Positions 55,068 through 64,000 of a DNA stretch of 64,000 nt are shown piece after piece. The notes under the pieces are model-generated. The model did not search any database. It saw only the letters and a program-made list of their open reading frames with translations, and was not told the DNA's origin. Position 1 is the stretch's first letter. Every line of letters starts with the position of its first letter. Both the position numbers and the translations under genes were made by a program. The stretch spans positions 5,084,001 to 5,148,000 of the forward strand of contig CAMGYJ010000011.1 of the NCBI GenBank assembly GCA_946122785.1, in the 5' to 3' direction. The DNA comes from Linum tenue. Its lineage: Eukaryota; Streptophyta; Magnoliopsida; Malpighiales; Linaceae.

Positions 55068-55614
55068 TATGTGTTTTTGTCTATGGTTAATGATATAAGA
55101 AGATTGGAACATAATTTATATTTATTTTATCTTAACTATTTCTTCTTTTAGTTTAATAATTTTGGTTATTTTGGAGTTATTCTCACTATTAAGGAAATTT
55201 TCTATCTAATATTTCGAGAAAACTATCCTAAGGTCCAGCGAAAAAAGATTCAGCACATAGTATTGGTAGGCAAGAAAGTTTGTTTGTTATGGTTCTCCTG
55301 TCCTTTTCTAGCTGCACACAGTTCTAGAAACTTCAAACTTTACAGGTTATTAGCCAAGTAAATTGACAACTAACATTCTTTTTCTCCGTCATTTATATAA
55401 TTAATCATTGTCTGCCTATTGACTTTGCAAGTGATTAGGTATTTAGGTTTACGTTGGAAAAAGAAGACAAGTTGAGGAATCAACTTTGTAACAATCATTG
55501 ATCACAACATAATTAGTCTGCTATATAAACCACACCTCACCTCACCTGCGCCATAGAGAAGTGCAAGCTAAATCTAGCTACAATATCGGGCAATTAGCTA
55601 GTACATTAATTAAT
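55068..55614 (+). promoter_or_regulatory. Upstream region of the second intact sulfotransferase, with TATA box
   Basis: TATATAA at 55522-55528 lies about 90 bases before the ATG at 55615. An upstream GTG in the same frame at 55561 was not used as start. Confidence 0.65.
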
Positions 55615-56589
55615 ATGGGTAGCCAGGAGATGGACCAAGTTGCACCAAGGGAGGTGTTTTGGAATTCTCACGAGATTTTCCAGCTAGAAGGGTTCTGGTT
55701 CTACGCGAATTCGATGCAATCCATGGCGGCATTCAGGTCAGAGTTCCAGCCGCGAAGCGACGACATTCTCTTGACTTCCTTCCCCAAAACAGGAACAACA
55801 TGGCTCATCGCTCTCTGCCACAACATCCTTAGCCTCGACGACGACGGAAAAGAAGAAGACGACGTTCTGAAGAAGATGAACCCGCACGAACTCGCTCCCC
55901 CGCTCGACGTCAATTTTCTTTCGGACCAAGTCCAAGATCTTTTGCTCGATCCGGGTCGATCCGGAGGCCGATTGCTGCAGACTCATTTGCCTTACAATTG
56001 TCTGCCGGAGTCCGTCAGGAACTCCGGATGCAAGATTGTCCACGTGGCTCGGAACCCAAAGGACACTCTGGTGTCCATGTGGCATTTCTACAACAAAATC
56101 CTGAAAATCAGCGCACCGATCGCGACGACGACGCCCGATGGCCCGTTCCCGGTGGAGAGAGCGGTGGAGAGCTTCTGCAGTGGGGTTCTGCCCTGGGGGC
56201 CTTTCTACGAGAACGTGGTGGGCTACTGGGAAGAGAGCAACAGGCGGCCGAAGGAGGTGTTGTTTCTCAAGTACGAGGAGCTGTGTAGGTACCCTGAAGA
56301 ACAGGTGCGGAAGCTGGCTTCGTTCATGGGGAGGCCCTTTTCCTCGATGGAGGATGGAGATGCAGAGGTGGGGAAGGTGTTGCGGCGTAGCAGTTTCAAT
56401 AGGCTCAAGGAGTTGGAGGTTAATAAAAATGGTGTTTGGGAACTTCACCGACTACCCAATAACACCTTTTTTAGGAAAGGAACTGTGGGGGATTGGAAGA
56501 GCTACTTGACTCCCCAACTGGCTGAACGCATCGACCAACTCACACAGTTGAAGTTGCAGGGAACCGGGCTTTCTCTTGACGATTTTTAA
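55615..56589 (+). CDS. Cytosolic sulfotransferase (324 aa), intact
   Basis: Same family as the gene at 43173-44129 but on the opposite strand and more diverged in the variable regions. The chosen ATG gives MGSQEMDQVAPREVFWNSHE. Blocks seen: TSFPKTGTTWLIALCHNIL (PAPS loop), LLQTHLPYNCLPESV (catalytic His), HVARNPKDTLVSMWHF, PFYENVVGYWEESNRRPKEV, YEELCRYPEEQVRKLASFMG and FRKGTVGDWKSYLT. It ends QGTGLSLDDF like the other copy. Single exon, no lesions. The insertion KISAPIATTTPDG after MWHFYNKIL is longer than in the other copy and lies near the acceptor-binding region, so the substrate may differ. Substrate unknown. Confidence 0.95.
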   Translation: MGSQEMDQVAPREVFWNSHEIFQLEGFWFYANSMQSMAAFRSEFQPRSDDILLTSFPKTGTTWLIALCHNILSLDDDGKEEDDVLKKMNPHELAPPLDVNFLSDQVQDLLLDPGRSGGRLLQTHLPYNCLPESVRNSGCKIVHVARNPKDTLVSMWHFYNKILKISAPIATTTPDGPFPVERAVESFCSGVLPWGPFYENVVGYWEESNRRPKEVLFLKYEELCRYPEEQVRKLASFMGRPFSSMEDGDAEVGKVLRRSSFNRLKELEVNKNGVWELHRLPNNTFFRKGTVGDWKSYLTPQLAERIDQLTQLKLQGTGLSLDDF

Positions 56590-57302
56590 AATGTGATTTT
56601 AACTATTGCCATACTATGGCTTTTGTTGGTTTTAATCTTGTGTTGATTATGTTTTTGTTACGTCTTTCATTTGATTTGGTGTCCCGTTTGTGTATGTGGT
56701 TTTTCTATTGAATAATTAAGAGTTTGTTCAAATAAATGTGGTTGAATCCGTCATAAAAATTAGTAGTTAAACTGTGGTGTAATCCCAATTCCCACATGCC
56801 CTTAATCACACAAGCACGAACAAATCGTCAAGCGATACAGGACCAACTCCTAAGAATGGTCGCAAAAGGTATTCAATAGAATGAAGGGGGGAAAAGGATA
56901 GCATTGTGAATTTCGTAGATTGAATTGTGGTCTGGATTTTGAAAATCATTGTTATTATGGATGGTTCACACTTTTGGTAAATAATGTTTGAGCGAGAATA
57001 TTTGATGTTTGAAAATTTTATGTTAAATTATAAATAATTTTCTGAAGATTTATTGAGACCTTCGTGGCTACGAGTAATCCTAAACCTATGAAGAGCAAGA
57101 GCTTTTCATGAAACGAGAGCTCCATAACAAGAGTTATAGAGAAAAAAAGGGAAATTGAGACATAGTTATTTTCGTGTGATTTTTTTTATAGTTATTTCGT
57201 CTTAATTTGTGTTGTCTCTCCTCCTCATACTTATAAAAAAGTTTTTCCCGTAAAACCTTGCACTTTTTGCCCACGTTCTTCACTCCCATGGGGCTCAAGT
57301 TA
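56590..57302. other. Intergenic, 3' side of the sulfotransferase
   Basis: AT-rich, no gene seen. Confidence 0.5.
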
Positions 57303-58990
57303 TCAATAACCAAATCTGGACCCTTCATTTAGAAAATTTAGATCTAAGGATGGAGAATTAAAGGTTATTTTTATTTTCACTAGCTTTCTTAATTGACTCA
57401 TGTCTTTTTCGTTTCAACTCGGATTTTAAATTTTTTTTTTGCACAGATGGAACGAGTTCATCGTGCTCTACAAAATGAGATCAATTTTCAATATTTTTTG
57501 AGGAAAAAAAATTATGGCCTCTCGGTACCAACTGCATACCATATGGTATCTTCTTCGTTTTTAATTCGTTTTTTAAAACGTTTGCACAGCAGGGACGAGT
57601 TCATCATGATCTATTGGATCTACATATTTCTGGGTGAACAAATTACAAGACCAAAAAATACCACACAATACCATACAATACCACCCTGGTACGGGGTGGT
57701 ATCTTATGGTATACAATGTTAAAAGTCGTAAATGACAATTAATATACTTCTACTATCATGTATTCAACCATCCTACAGTTTTGGTTTGTGTCATATCACC
57801 ATGGTACGTTTTTCAAACCATAGGTATGCTCTTATTTCAATACCAGTCAATACCATATGGTATAGACTGGTAAAAAATGGGTCAATTTTTTTTGTTCGAA
57901 ATATATATCAAAGTGGATATCATTTTGAAGAGCACAATTAATCTGATCTAACGGTGCAAAAAAAATTAAATTTCGACTTAAAATGAGCGAGAAATCGTCC
58001 GTCAAAGATTAATGAGTGGAAAATTAAAGGTTTTCCAGGAGAGAGAGGATGCTGATGTCATGCTGATGTGGCCAGGTTACTCATAGTTACTCACCATAAG
58101 GTTACTGACCTGATCCGTTCCCTCCCATGGGAAGTTACAACGACTCAAGATAGGGTGCATAATCATGAGTTATGCACACATCAATAACCAAATCTGGACC
58201 CTTCATTTAGAAAATCCATATCTAACGATGGAGAATTAAAAGTCATTTTTATATTCCCTAACTTTCTTAATCGGCTTATATCTTTTTCGTTTTAACTCGG
58301 ATTTTAATTTTGTTTGCACAGATGGAACGAGTTCATCGTACTCTACAAAATGACATCAATTTTCAATATTTTTTGAGAAAAAAAAAATTATAGCCTCTCG
58401 GTACCAACTGCATACCATGTGGTATCTTCTTCGTTTTTAATTCGTTTTTTAAAACGTTTGCACAGAAGGGACGAGTTCATCATGATCTATTGGATCTACA
58501 AATTTCTGGGTGAACAAATTACAAGACAAAAAAATACCACACAATACCACCCTGGTACAAGGTGGTATCTTGTTGTACACAATGTTAAAAGTCGTAAATG
58601 ATAGTTAATATACTTCTACTATCATGTATTCAGCCATCCTACAGTCTTGGTTTGTTGATACCACCATGGTACGCTTTTCAAACCATAGTATGCTCTTATT
58701 TCAATACCAGTCAATACCATGTGGTATAAACAGGTAAAAAATGGCTCAATTTTTTTGTTCGAAAAATATATCAAAGTGGACATCATTTTGAAGAGCACAA
58801 TTAATCTGATCTAACTGTGCAATTTTTTTTTTTAAATTTCGACTTAAAACGAGTGAGAAATCATCCGTCAAAGATTAAGGAAGGAAAAATTAAAGGCTTT
58901 CCAGGAGAGAAAGGGACGCTGATGTCATGCTGATGTGGACGGGTTACTCATGGTTACTCACCATAATGTTAGTGACCTGATCCGTTCCCA
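57303..58990 (+). repeat. Direct duplication, about 0.8 kb, two copies
   Basis: Copy 1 is about 57303-58126 and copy 2 about 58181-58990, offset 867-878. Both run from TCAATAACCAAATCTGGACC through TGGAACGAGTTCATCG, TACCATNTGGTATCTTCTTC and CATCATTTTGAAGAGCACAA to TGACCTGATCCGTTCC. Several ACCATATGGTAT-type palindromes lie inside. Non-coding; the copies have diverged by point changes and small indels. Confidence 0.88.
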
Positions 58991-59029
58991 GTTACAAGGT
59001 CAGATTCATGGATTCTTTGATCATTAAAA

Positions 59030-60207
59030 ATAAAAAAGTATATAATTCCATAGCCATAACTTTTCGCTTTGTGACAATAATAGCAAAATTTTGAAAAATA
59101 CACTCATATAGCCATTCCGTCCAAAACTTTAACGGACCAAATGCGGATGCTGACTAGACTAACAGTTATCACGTTGATTGATGACATGTTACTCGTTTAT
59201 AATTTTTTTTGCCACATCAATTTAAAAAATTGAATTTCACACATAATTAACTAAAAAACAATATATAAAAAAACAAATCACCAAAAAAGACTAATCTCGT
59301 TCCTTTCCCCTCTCGCTGCTCCCCTGTTCCCTTATCCGAACAAATAAACAAATTCTAATTCCTAACTTCAATCTCTATTTCTCCCCACCAATAACAAAAA
59401 TCTAATCCCTAGTTTTCTTGCTTCCATCAAGAGCGAATCCTCTTTCATTACTTCCTCATACCATCCTTTACTCTTCTCTTCCACTTAGTGCCTCGGCGAG
59501 CTCCATCCCCGAGATATCGATCATCAGCAAATCTGGGAAACGCCTCCATAACTTTCCCCGTTGCACAAAGATCGCTCTGATGCTTGGTTCCCTTCATCGC
59601 AACCTCTCCCGCGGCCACAACACCCACCAAAACCTCTCTCCCCAATTCATACGCCAAGCCCCAAATCATCGCCAGATCCGTTCGAATCTTGCCTATGCAT
59701 TTTCGGCGACGAGGACAGCAAGATCGGGGAGGGATGAGCGGCGAGTAGAAAGCCGGAATCGAGGTGGGGGTTGTGGAGGCCGTGTGCGTCGTCAAATTCG
59801 GAGGGATGGTCACCAACCAGTCAACTTCGCCGAATCGATCTTCCCTCGAGGTAGTGTGCGTTGTTAGATCTGGAAAAAAAAGGAAAGATTAAAGAAAATT
59901 AAAAAATAAAACAATACTTATTTCTAGAAAATTACTTTTTGGAGTTAACTTATATATTTTAAAATATGACGTGGCATTCACGTGGCATGACGAGTCTAGT
60001 TGGAGATGATGTGTCATCTAGGTGGTATCCACATCAGTTTAACATCCACTTAACTAACAGAGTTGTTGACGGTGTTAAAGTTTGTAATGGAAATGGCTAA
60101 AATTGTCAAGCAAGTTTCAAAAATTGGCTATATTTGTGCATTTTTCAAAATTTGGCTATTATTGTCACAACGCGTAAAGTTATGACTATGAAAGTGTATT
60201 TTGCCTA
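59030..60207. mobile_element. TIR element, Mutator-like, carrying GC-rich internal sequence
   Basis: The left end (59049-59101: CATAGCCATAACTTTTCGCT, GTGACAATAATAGC, TTTTGAAAAATACAC) is repeated inverted at 60192-60137. Further inside, AAAACTTTAACGG has a counterpart AAACTTTAACACCG. The interior at about 59410-59870 is GC-rich with open frames on both strands (149 and 122 codons), and could be captured gene sequence of unknown source. No target duplication was resolved, so borders are approximate. Confidence 0.65.
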
Positions 60208-60499
60208 AATTTCTCAAAGACGCATTCAAGTCTGAGAAATGGTATAAGATAGAGGTGACAATTTGAATCAAATTCATACAGTACAAAATTCGATTAATCG
60301 GATTTTTAATTCAAATTCAATGAGATAGTGGATTTTTGTTTTGTTGTAAAAATTTTACAAGTTCATACGTTAACTTTAATTATTTAACATAAATATACTT
60401 CAAAATTTACATTTTTGTATCTAAAATTTAGAGAATTACATTTATTAGTGTGACTTGAATCGGTCTATTAGCCGCTACGATTGGACTATCACCCGCGGT

Positions 60500-60777
60500 G
60501 TATGGGCTCAATGTTATTTAAGTTTGGGTTCTGGGCCTGGTCTGTAACCGTTTCCTTTGCCAGATTGGATTAAATTTAGATCCACGTAAATACTTCTCTG
60601 TAATCTGTAATCTCCTCGATGTAGTGAAACTGGCTCTCTCTCGCCCATGGACTAGCTAACACACATCATGTTAGCGAACCACATAAATCGTGTGTCGTAT
60701 TTTCGTATTCTTGCTTTCTCGATTCTGACGATTTCCCAATCCGTAACAGCGCGTTTATAACAAATGGTCTCAGAACC
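60500..60777 (+). mobile_element. LTR remnant with primer-binding-like site
   Basis: TGTATGGGCTCAATG...GTTTATAACA (about 60500-60762) is followed by TGGTCTCAGAACC (60765-60777), a variant of the TGGTATCAGAGC initiator-Met primer site. About 60 bases of leader follow and then unrelated repeat sequence. A copia-type 5' remnant. The left border is uncertain. Confidence 0.55.
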
Positions 60778-60889
60778 GCGGCTGGAAATCAGGCTAGATT
60801 TTTCGATTCTAATTGAACTACCCGGTTTCCGCAGGTAGTGTAGGTGATTCATTCAAAAATGGCCACATTAACTCCGCATCTTTGTTCTG

Positions 60890-61110
60890 GTCGGCCTGCA
60901 GCTTCTGTTTACGGTTGTTGATTCCTGTGCTCCCTGTTTGTTTGGACGGCTTGGCCCTGTTTTGTGGAAAGTTGTATTAAGAAAATGCAACAGTAGTATT
61001 CATGACTTAACTGACTGTGATTGGCCTACCTCCTAATTTAACAGAGGGAATATTTTTCATCATGAATGTGTAGTCTAGTTATATTATTAATTGTTTCCAA
61101 AATCAAAAGT
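60890..61110 (+). repeat. Dispersed repeat, copy C of three
   Basis: Matches the copy at 41563-42080 from GCCTGCAGCTTCTGTTTACG to CAAAATCAAAAGTCTG, with an internal deletion. Confidence 0.75.
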
Positions 61111-61464
61111 CTGTATAGTTTTTTTTAGAGATGTGATTAAGATAGTGAATTTTAGTAGGAAAGAACTATGGATGATGTAACGAATCAAAAACAGCTTTAT
61201 GAATCACGTTCGAGTACCTGTTACCTTGTGAAACAGTATTATTTCTGGTAATATGTTGAGGTGGAGTAAGTTTTATAGAAGCCAAATTATAGAAAACTGA
61301 ATAAAAAATCCCCTATAAAATACACTATAATTTAGTCATTAGGATATCAAATAATTACATAATATATACTTGAAATTATAAAAATTTGGCTAATCGGGTT
61401 GGTCGAGGTCGAACTATTTAATAACTTTAAAATACATTATATTTAGCCACTAATATATAAAATA

Positions 61465-61725
61465 GGTTAACTACACTTGTATATCCAAAACTTTCACGGT
61501 TGTGCCATTAATATCCAAATTTTCCGAAATACCACTTATATCCAATTCCTTCACATTCTTTAACGGTGTTTTTGGATATACAAGTGTATTTAACCAAAAA
61601 TATATTGGGAAATGGTTAGATTTGGCAAAGAACAACTTTAAAACATGGATATAAGTGGTATTCCGGGAAATTTGGATATTATTGGCACAACCGTGAAAAT
61701 TTTGGATATACAAGTGTATTAAACC
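61465..61725. mobile_element. MULE-type MITE, 261 bp, nested in the dispersed repeat
   Basis: Inverted repeats of about 80 bp: GGTTAACTACACTTGTATATCC at the left and GGTTTAATACACTTGTATATCC as reverse complement of the right end, continuing through TTTCACGGTTGTGCCA. A perfect 9-bp duplication TATAAAATA flanks it (61456-61464 and 61726-61734). The copy of the host repeat at 2.5 kb has the uninterrupted site. Non-coding. Confidence 0.93.
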
Positions 61726-61955
61726 TATAAAATAATATCATAATATATGTCATGCTAGAGAAAATAGCATATTTTAGGATGGCAAACCCATGATGTTCAT
61801 TTGTTTTACTTGAAACTTGATGGTCAAATCCCATATGAGTCAGACCCATTCAACTCTTTTATTCTATGGTTAGCGGTTAGCCCATTACGATCCATGCATT
61901 AGTTTATTGTTAAATTTTTTCTTTTTAGCAATAAAAAAGTAACATTGTTTTTGCA

Positions 61956-61957
<2 letters not shown>

Positions 61958-61992
<35 letters not shown>
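61958..61992. repeat. (TA)n microsatellite
   Basis: About 17 TA units inside the dispersed repeat copy 2. Confidence 0.9.
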
Positions 61993-61994
<2 letters not shown>

Positions 61995-62385
61995 TGGCGT
62001 ATTCGGCACACCCATTTTTTTGGGTGCACTCAGTGCACCCGCCTCATAATCATCATTCTGAGCATGCGATTCATGTCAAAATGGTATCAATTGTTGCTTA
62101 TGATATTATGAACAATAAGCACATGAATTTGAAATAAAAAATCATTTAAGATTTACTTTAATTTGAAGGATTTAGGATTTAGGGCTTAGGGTTAGGGTTT
62201 AGGTTTACAGTTTGGGATTTTGCATTGGGATTTAAAATTGAAGATTAAGGGGTTAGGGCATAGATTGATTTGTTATGATTCTCTGCCATATCATCATGTT
62301 AGATTGAGAGTACTAATTAAAGTTCAAAATTTGATGTATTATGGACACTTTTAGAGATGGGTGCACTGAGTGCACCGAAGTAAGG
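61993..62385. repeat. Insert with palindromic GGTGCACT ends
   Basis: GGGTGCACTCAGTGCACCC near 62023 and GGGTGCACTGAGTGCACC near 62358, each nearly self-complementary, bound an AT-rich stretch that is absent from copy 1 of the host repeat. Telomere-like TTAGGGTTAGGG occurs once inside by chance. Element class not determined. Confidence 0.45.
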
Positions 62386-62675
62386 GCTTAAAGAAAATCC
62401 TATATCCCCCTAGAAAAAGTTGCTTAGTGCTCACCGACTCATGGTTCACTTCTCTCTCTCAATCTCAATTATATCGCCGCCGGTAGCCACTTCTCCCCAT
62501 CCTTGTTTTCCTGTCCTTAATTTTAGCTATGCAAACCTTTTCCCTGCATGTCATCCTCCCCTCGAATCTCAATTTCCACCCCCCCCTCTCGGTCTCTGTT
62601 TTTCATTTCTTAATCTTCCCTTCTCTTATCACTTGTTTAAACCCCCTCTTTGTCTATCCTCGACGCTAGTTTAAC

Positions 62676-62737
62676 GAAGAAGAAGAAGAAGAAGAAGAAG
62701 AAGAAGAAGAAGAAGAAGAAGAAGAAGAAGAAGAAGA
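62676..62737. repeat. (GAA)n microsatellite
   Basis: About 20 GAA units. Confidence 0.9.
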
Positions 62738-63283
62738 GAAAACCACCAATCTTCAATAATACTGTATTGTTATATTGAAGCGATATTGTGGATTTCTTAG
62801 TCACTTATCTGTTAGAGCTTGCAAATGATGGAAAAGGGGTGGTTGATTATGATTTGATTAGATGACTCAACCTTTAAATCTTACTTGCATGCAATTTACC
62901 ACCCTTCTTCATGAGCATGACTGGATCTTTTTAGTATGGTTCGATTTCTTTTCATAGGGAAGGGATTAGGTGATTAGCACACAGAAGAGGATTGGGGAAA
63001 TTATTTTGTAAACAATATATGAAGCACTTTCTCTAATTATTTCATTTATTCTCGGCGTCGGTGGAGTCAAGATCCAGCACGGAACAATGCAAGACTCGGT
63101 TACGGTGATCGCTATGGAGGCATGAAACAGATGCGGTCGTGGCTGAAACCTATTTTGTTTTTGTGGGCCTCAACAATCCCTAGGCCCGTTCAAGTCCGCA
63201 CGTGTAAGGTAAGTTGGCCCGTTCCACAGAGGAAAGAGAGAAAACATTGCACTCCCTATTATACTCTTCCTACAAACGCTCAT

Positions 63284-64000
63284 TGATAGACCGATAATTA
63301 CACATGTTTTCACCCCTTTTCCGGAGCCGTTTGAGATGTGGATTCTCGTGTTTTAAGCCGATTTCACCCGAGGTTGTACGTTTGTGTCATATTTCAGGAC
63401 TTGGCGGTGGAATCGAGGCAAAGGAACGAGATTTGGGTCAAAAGGAGCAAGTGAGGCTTGGAGTGTGCTGGAGAGCCAAAATACCCGGCCAAAGGCAGGA
63501 ATACCCGACCGGGTATTCTCTGGCCATGGTCGGGTATTTCCCACTTTGGGCGTCCGTGAGAAACGAAAGGGGGCCCGGGCAGGAGGCTTAAATCCCCGGT
63601 CGGGGATTATTGGTCATGACCGGGGATTTTCCCTTCACTGAAGCGGCGCGTTTTGAGCATACCCGGTCGAGACCCAAAATACCCGACCGGGTATTTCGAC
63701 CGGGTATCGCGATCAGGCAGCAGATTTAAGGGAAAGGAAGGCCAACATTCAAGGGTTCCGAGTTTTGGAGAGATAGAGCGATTCCTAGAGAGAGAAAGCG
63801 ACGAACCAGAGTTCCCAAGTGCCATAGCTTGATCTTCATCACCATTGGAGCCCGGCTTGAGCTTGGAGAAGTGCCGATTAAACGTCCAGGAGCAGAAATC
63901 CATCTTCACAGTATGATTTCCGCGTCTGAATCCGCTTTTGCTTCTTTCTCTATGGAGTAGTTTCCCCATTCATCTGGGTATGGGGAACCCTAGATTTGTA
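63284..64000 (+). mobile_element. Probable start of an LTR retrotransposon, cut by the window edge
   Basis: TGATAGACCGATAATTACAC begins a long, GC-richer, non-coding stretch with repeated TACCCGACCGGGTA palindromes (63502-63515 and about 63680-63693) and related CCCCGGTCGGGGAT motifs. The start resembles LTRs of Athila-type gypsy elements, from memory only. No coding region or second LTR is in view. Confidence 0.35.

Larger units (their letters stand above)
61140..63290 (-). repeat. Dispersed repeat, copy 2 (inverted relative to 2.2-3.45 kb)
   Basis: Shares with copy 1 the segments AACTTACTCCACCTC / TTTCACAAGGTAACAGGTAC (inverted, near 61215-61285), GGGTCTGAC / CCATCAAG / CAAATGAACATCATGGGTTT (61770-61855) and CTCTGTGGAACGGGCCAACT (63205-63235). 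It is enlarged by a MULE-type MITE, a (TA)n run, a segment at about 61993-62385 and one at about 62400-63170. Confidence 0.72.

Noticed and set aside
55561..55614. Start of the sulfotransferase at an upstream GTG
   Set aside because: Plant cytosolic SOTs start at ATG; the in-frame ATG at 55615 gives the expected N terminus.
62160..62215. Telomere-like TTAGGG repeats
   Set aside because: Only one or two degenerate units in AT-rich DNA; not a telomeric tract.
1..64000. CRISPR arrays, rRNA, tRNA genes, bacterial operons
   Set aside because: None were recognised, and the gene structures are those of a plant nuclear genome. tRNA-like matches are limited to retrotransposon primer sites.

Overview
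This is a 64 kb piece of a flowering-plant nuclear genome, most likely a eudicot. It has spliced plant genes (KDO8P synthase, a GATA factor, a giant-chloroplast-type epimerase, an organellar ribosomal protein, cytosolic sulfotransferases) set in AT-rich, transposon-dense DNA. No species is claimed. A 100-N assembly gap lies at 17267-17366. There is no sign of bacterial or organellar origin.

Layout. 1-555: 5' end of a KDSA gene (minus strand), running off the left edge. 1579-1962: a small hAT element. About 2.2-3.45 kb: a dispersed repeat whose inverted partner lies at 61.1-63.3 kb. 3503-14264: a complete Ty3/gypsy element of Tat type, with LTRs that read as identical, an ATAAG target duplication, an unbroken 1761-aa gag-pol, a 97-bp tandem array and an apparently intact three-exon antisense gene of 831 codons. 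14745-15691: second hAT element. 17.0-17.9 kb: a subtilase broken by the gap. 20.0-20.4 kb: 3' end of a LINE. 20979-21608: third hAT element. 25.6-27.0 kb: two-exon GATA factor. 28.1-30.7 kb: FHA-domain gene with a fourth hAT element downstream. 31.3-34.0 kb: 13-exon GC1/SDR39U1-type epimerase, head to head with the organellar bS31 gene at 34.4 kb.

36.8-56.6 kb: a sulfotransferase cluster with one pseudogene split by a Ty1/copia insertion and two intact genes. Between the two intact copies sits a second copia fragment. Its LTR is split by a 5 kb Mutator-like element (MULE) that encodes a FAR1-type transposase, an OTU-like cysteine protease domain and a convergent second ORF. Just before the last sulfotransferase is a 1.48 kb Pack-MULE carrying a broken piece of a basic-7S-globulin/TAXI-type aspartic protease gene.

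57-64 kb is repeat only: an 0.8 kb direct duplication, a TIR element, an LTR remnant, the inverted copy of the 2-3.4 kb repeat with a 261-bp MULE-type MITE nested in it, microsatellites, and the start of a probable LTR element at the right edge.

How the parts relate. The host genes are mostly independent housekeeping or regulatory genes. GC1 and bS31 share a short intergenic region, probably a bidirectional promoter, and the same pair is adjacent in Arabidopsis. The sulfotransferases are a local tandem family. The most unusual content is inside the transposons: the spliced antisense gene of the Tat element, the OTU-bearing MULE with a MuDR-like two-gene layout, and the Pack-MULE. Coordinates of introns, TSDs and TIRs were read by eye.
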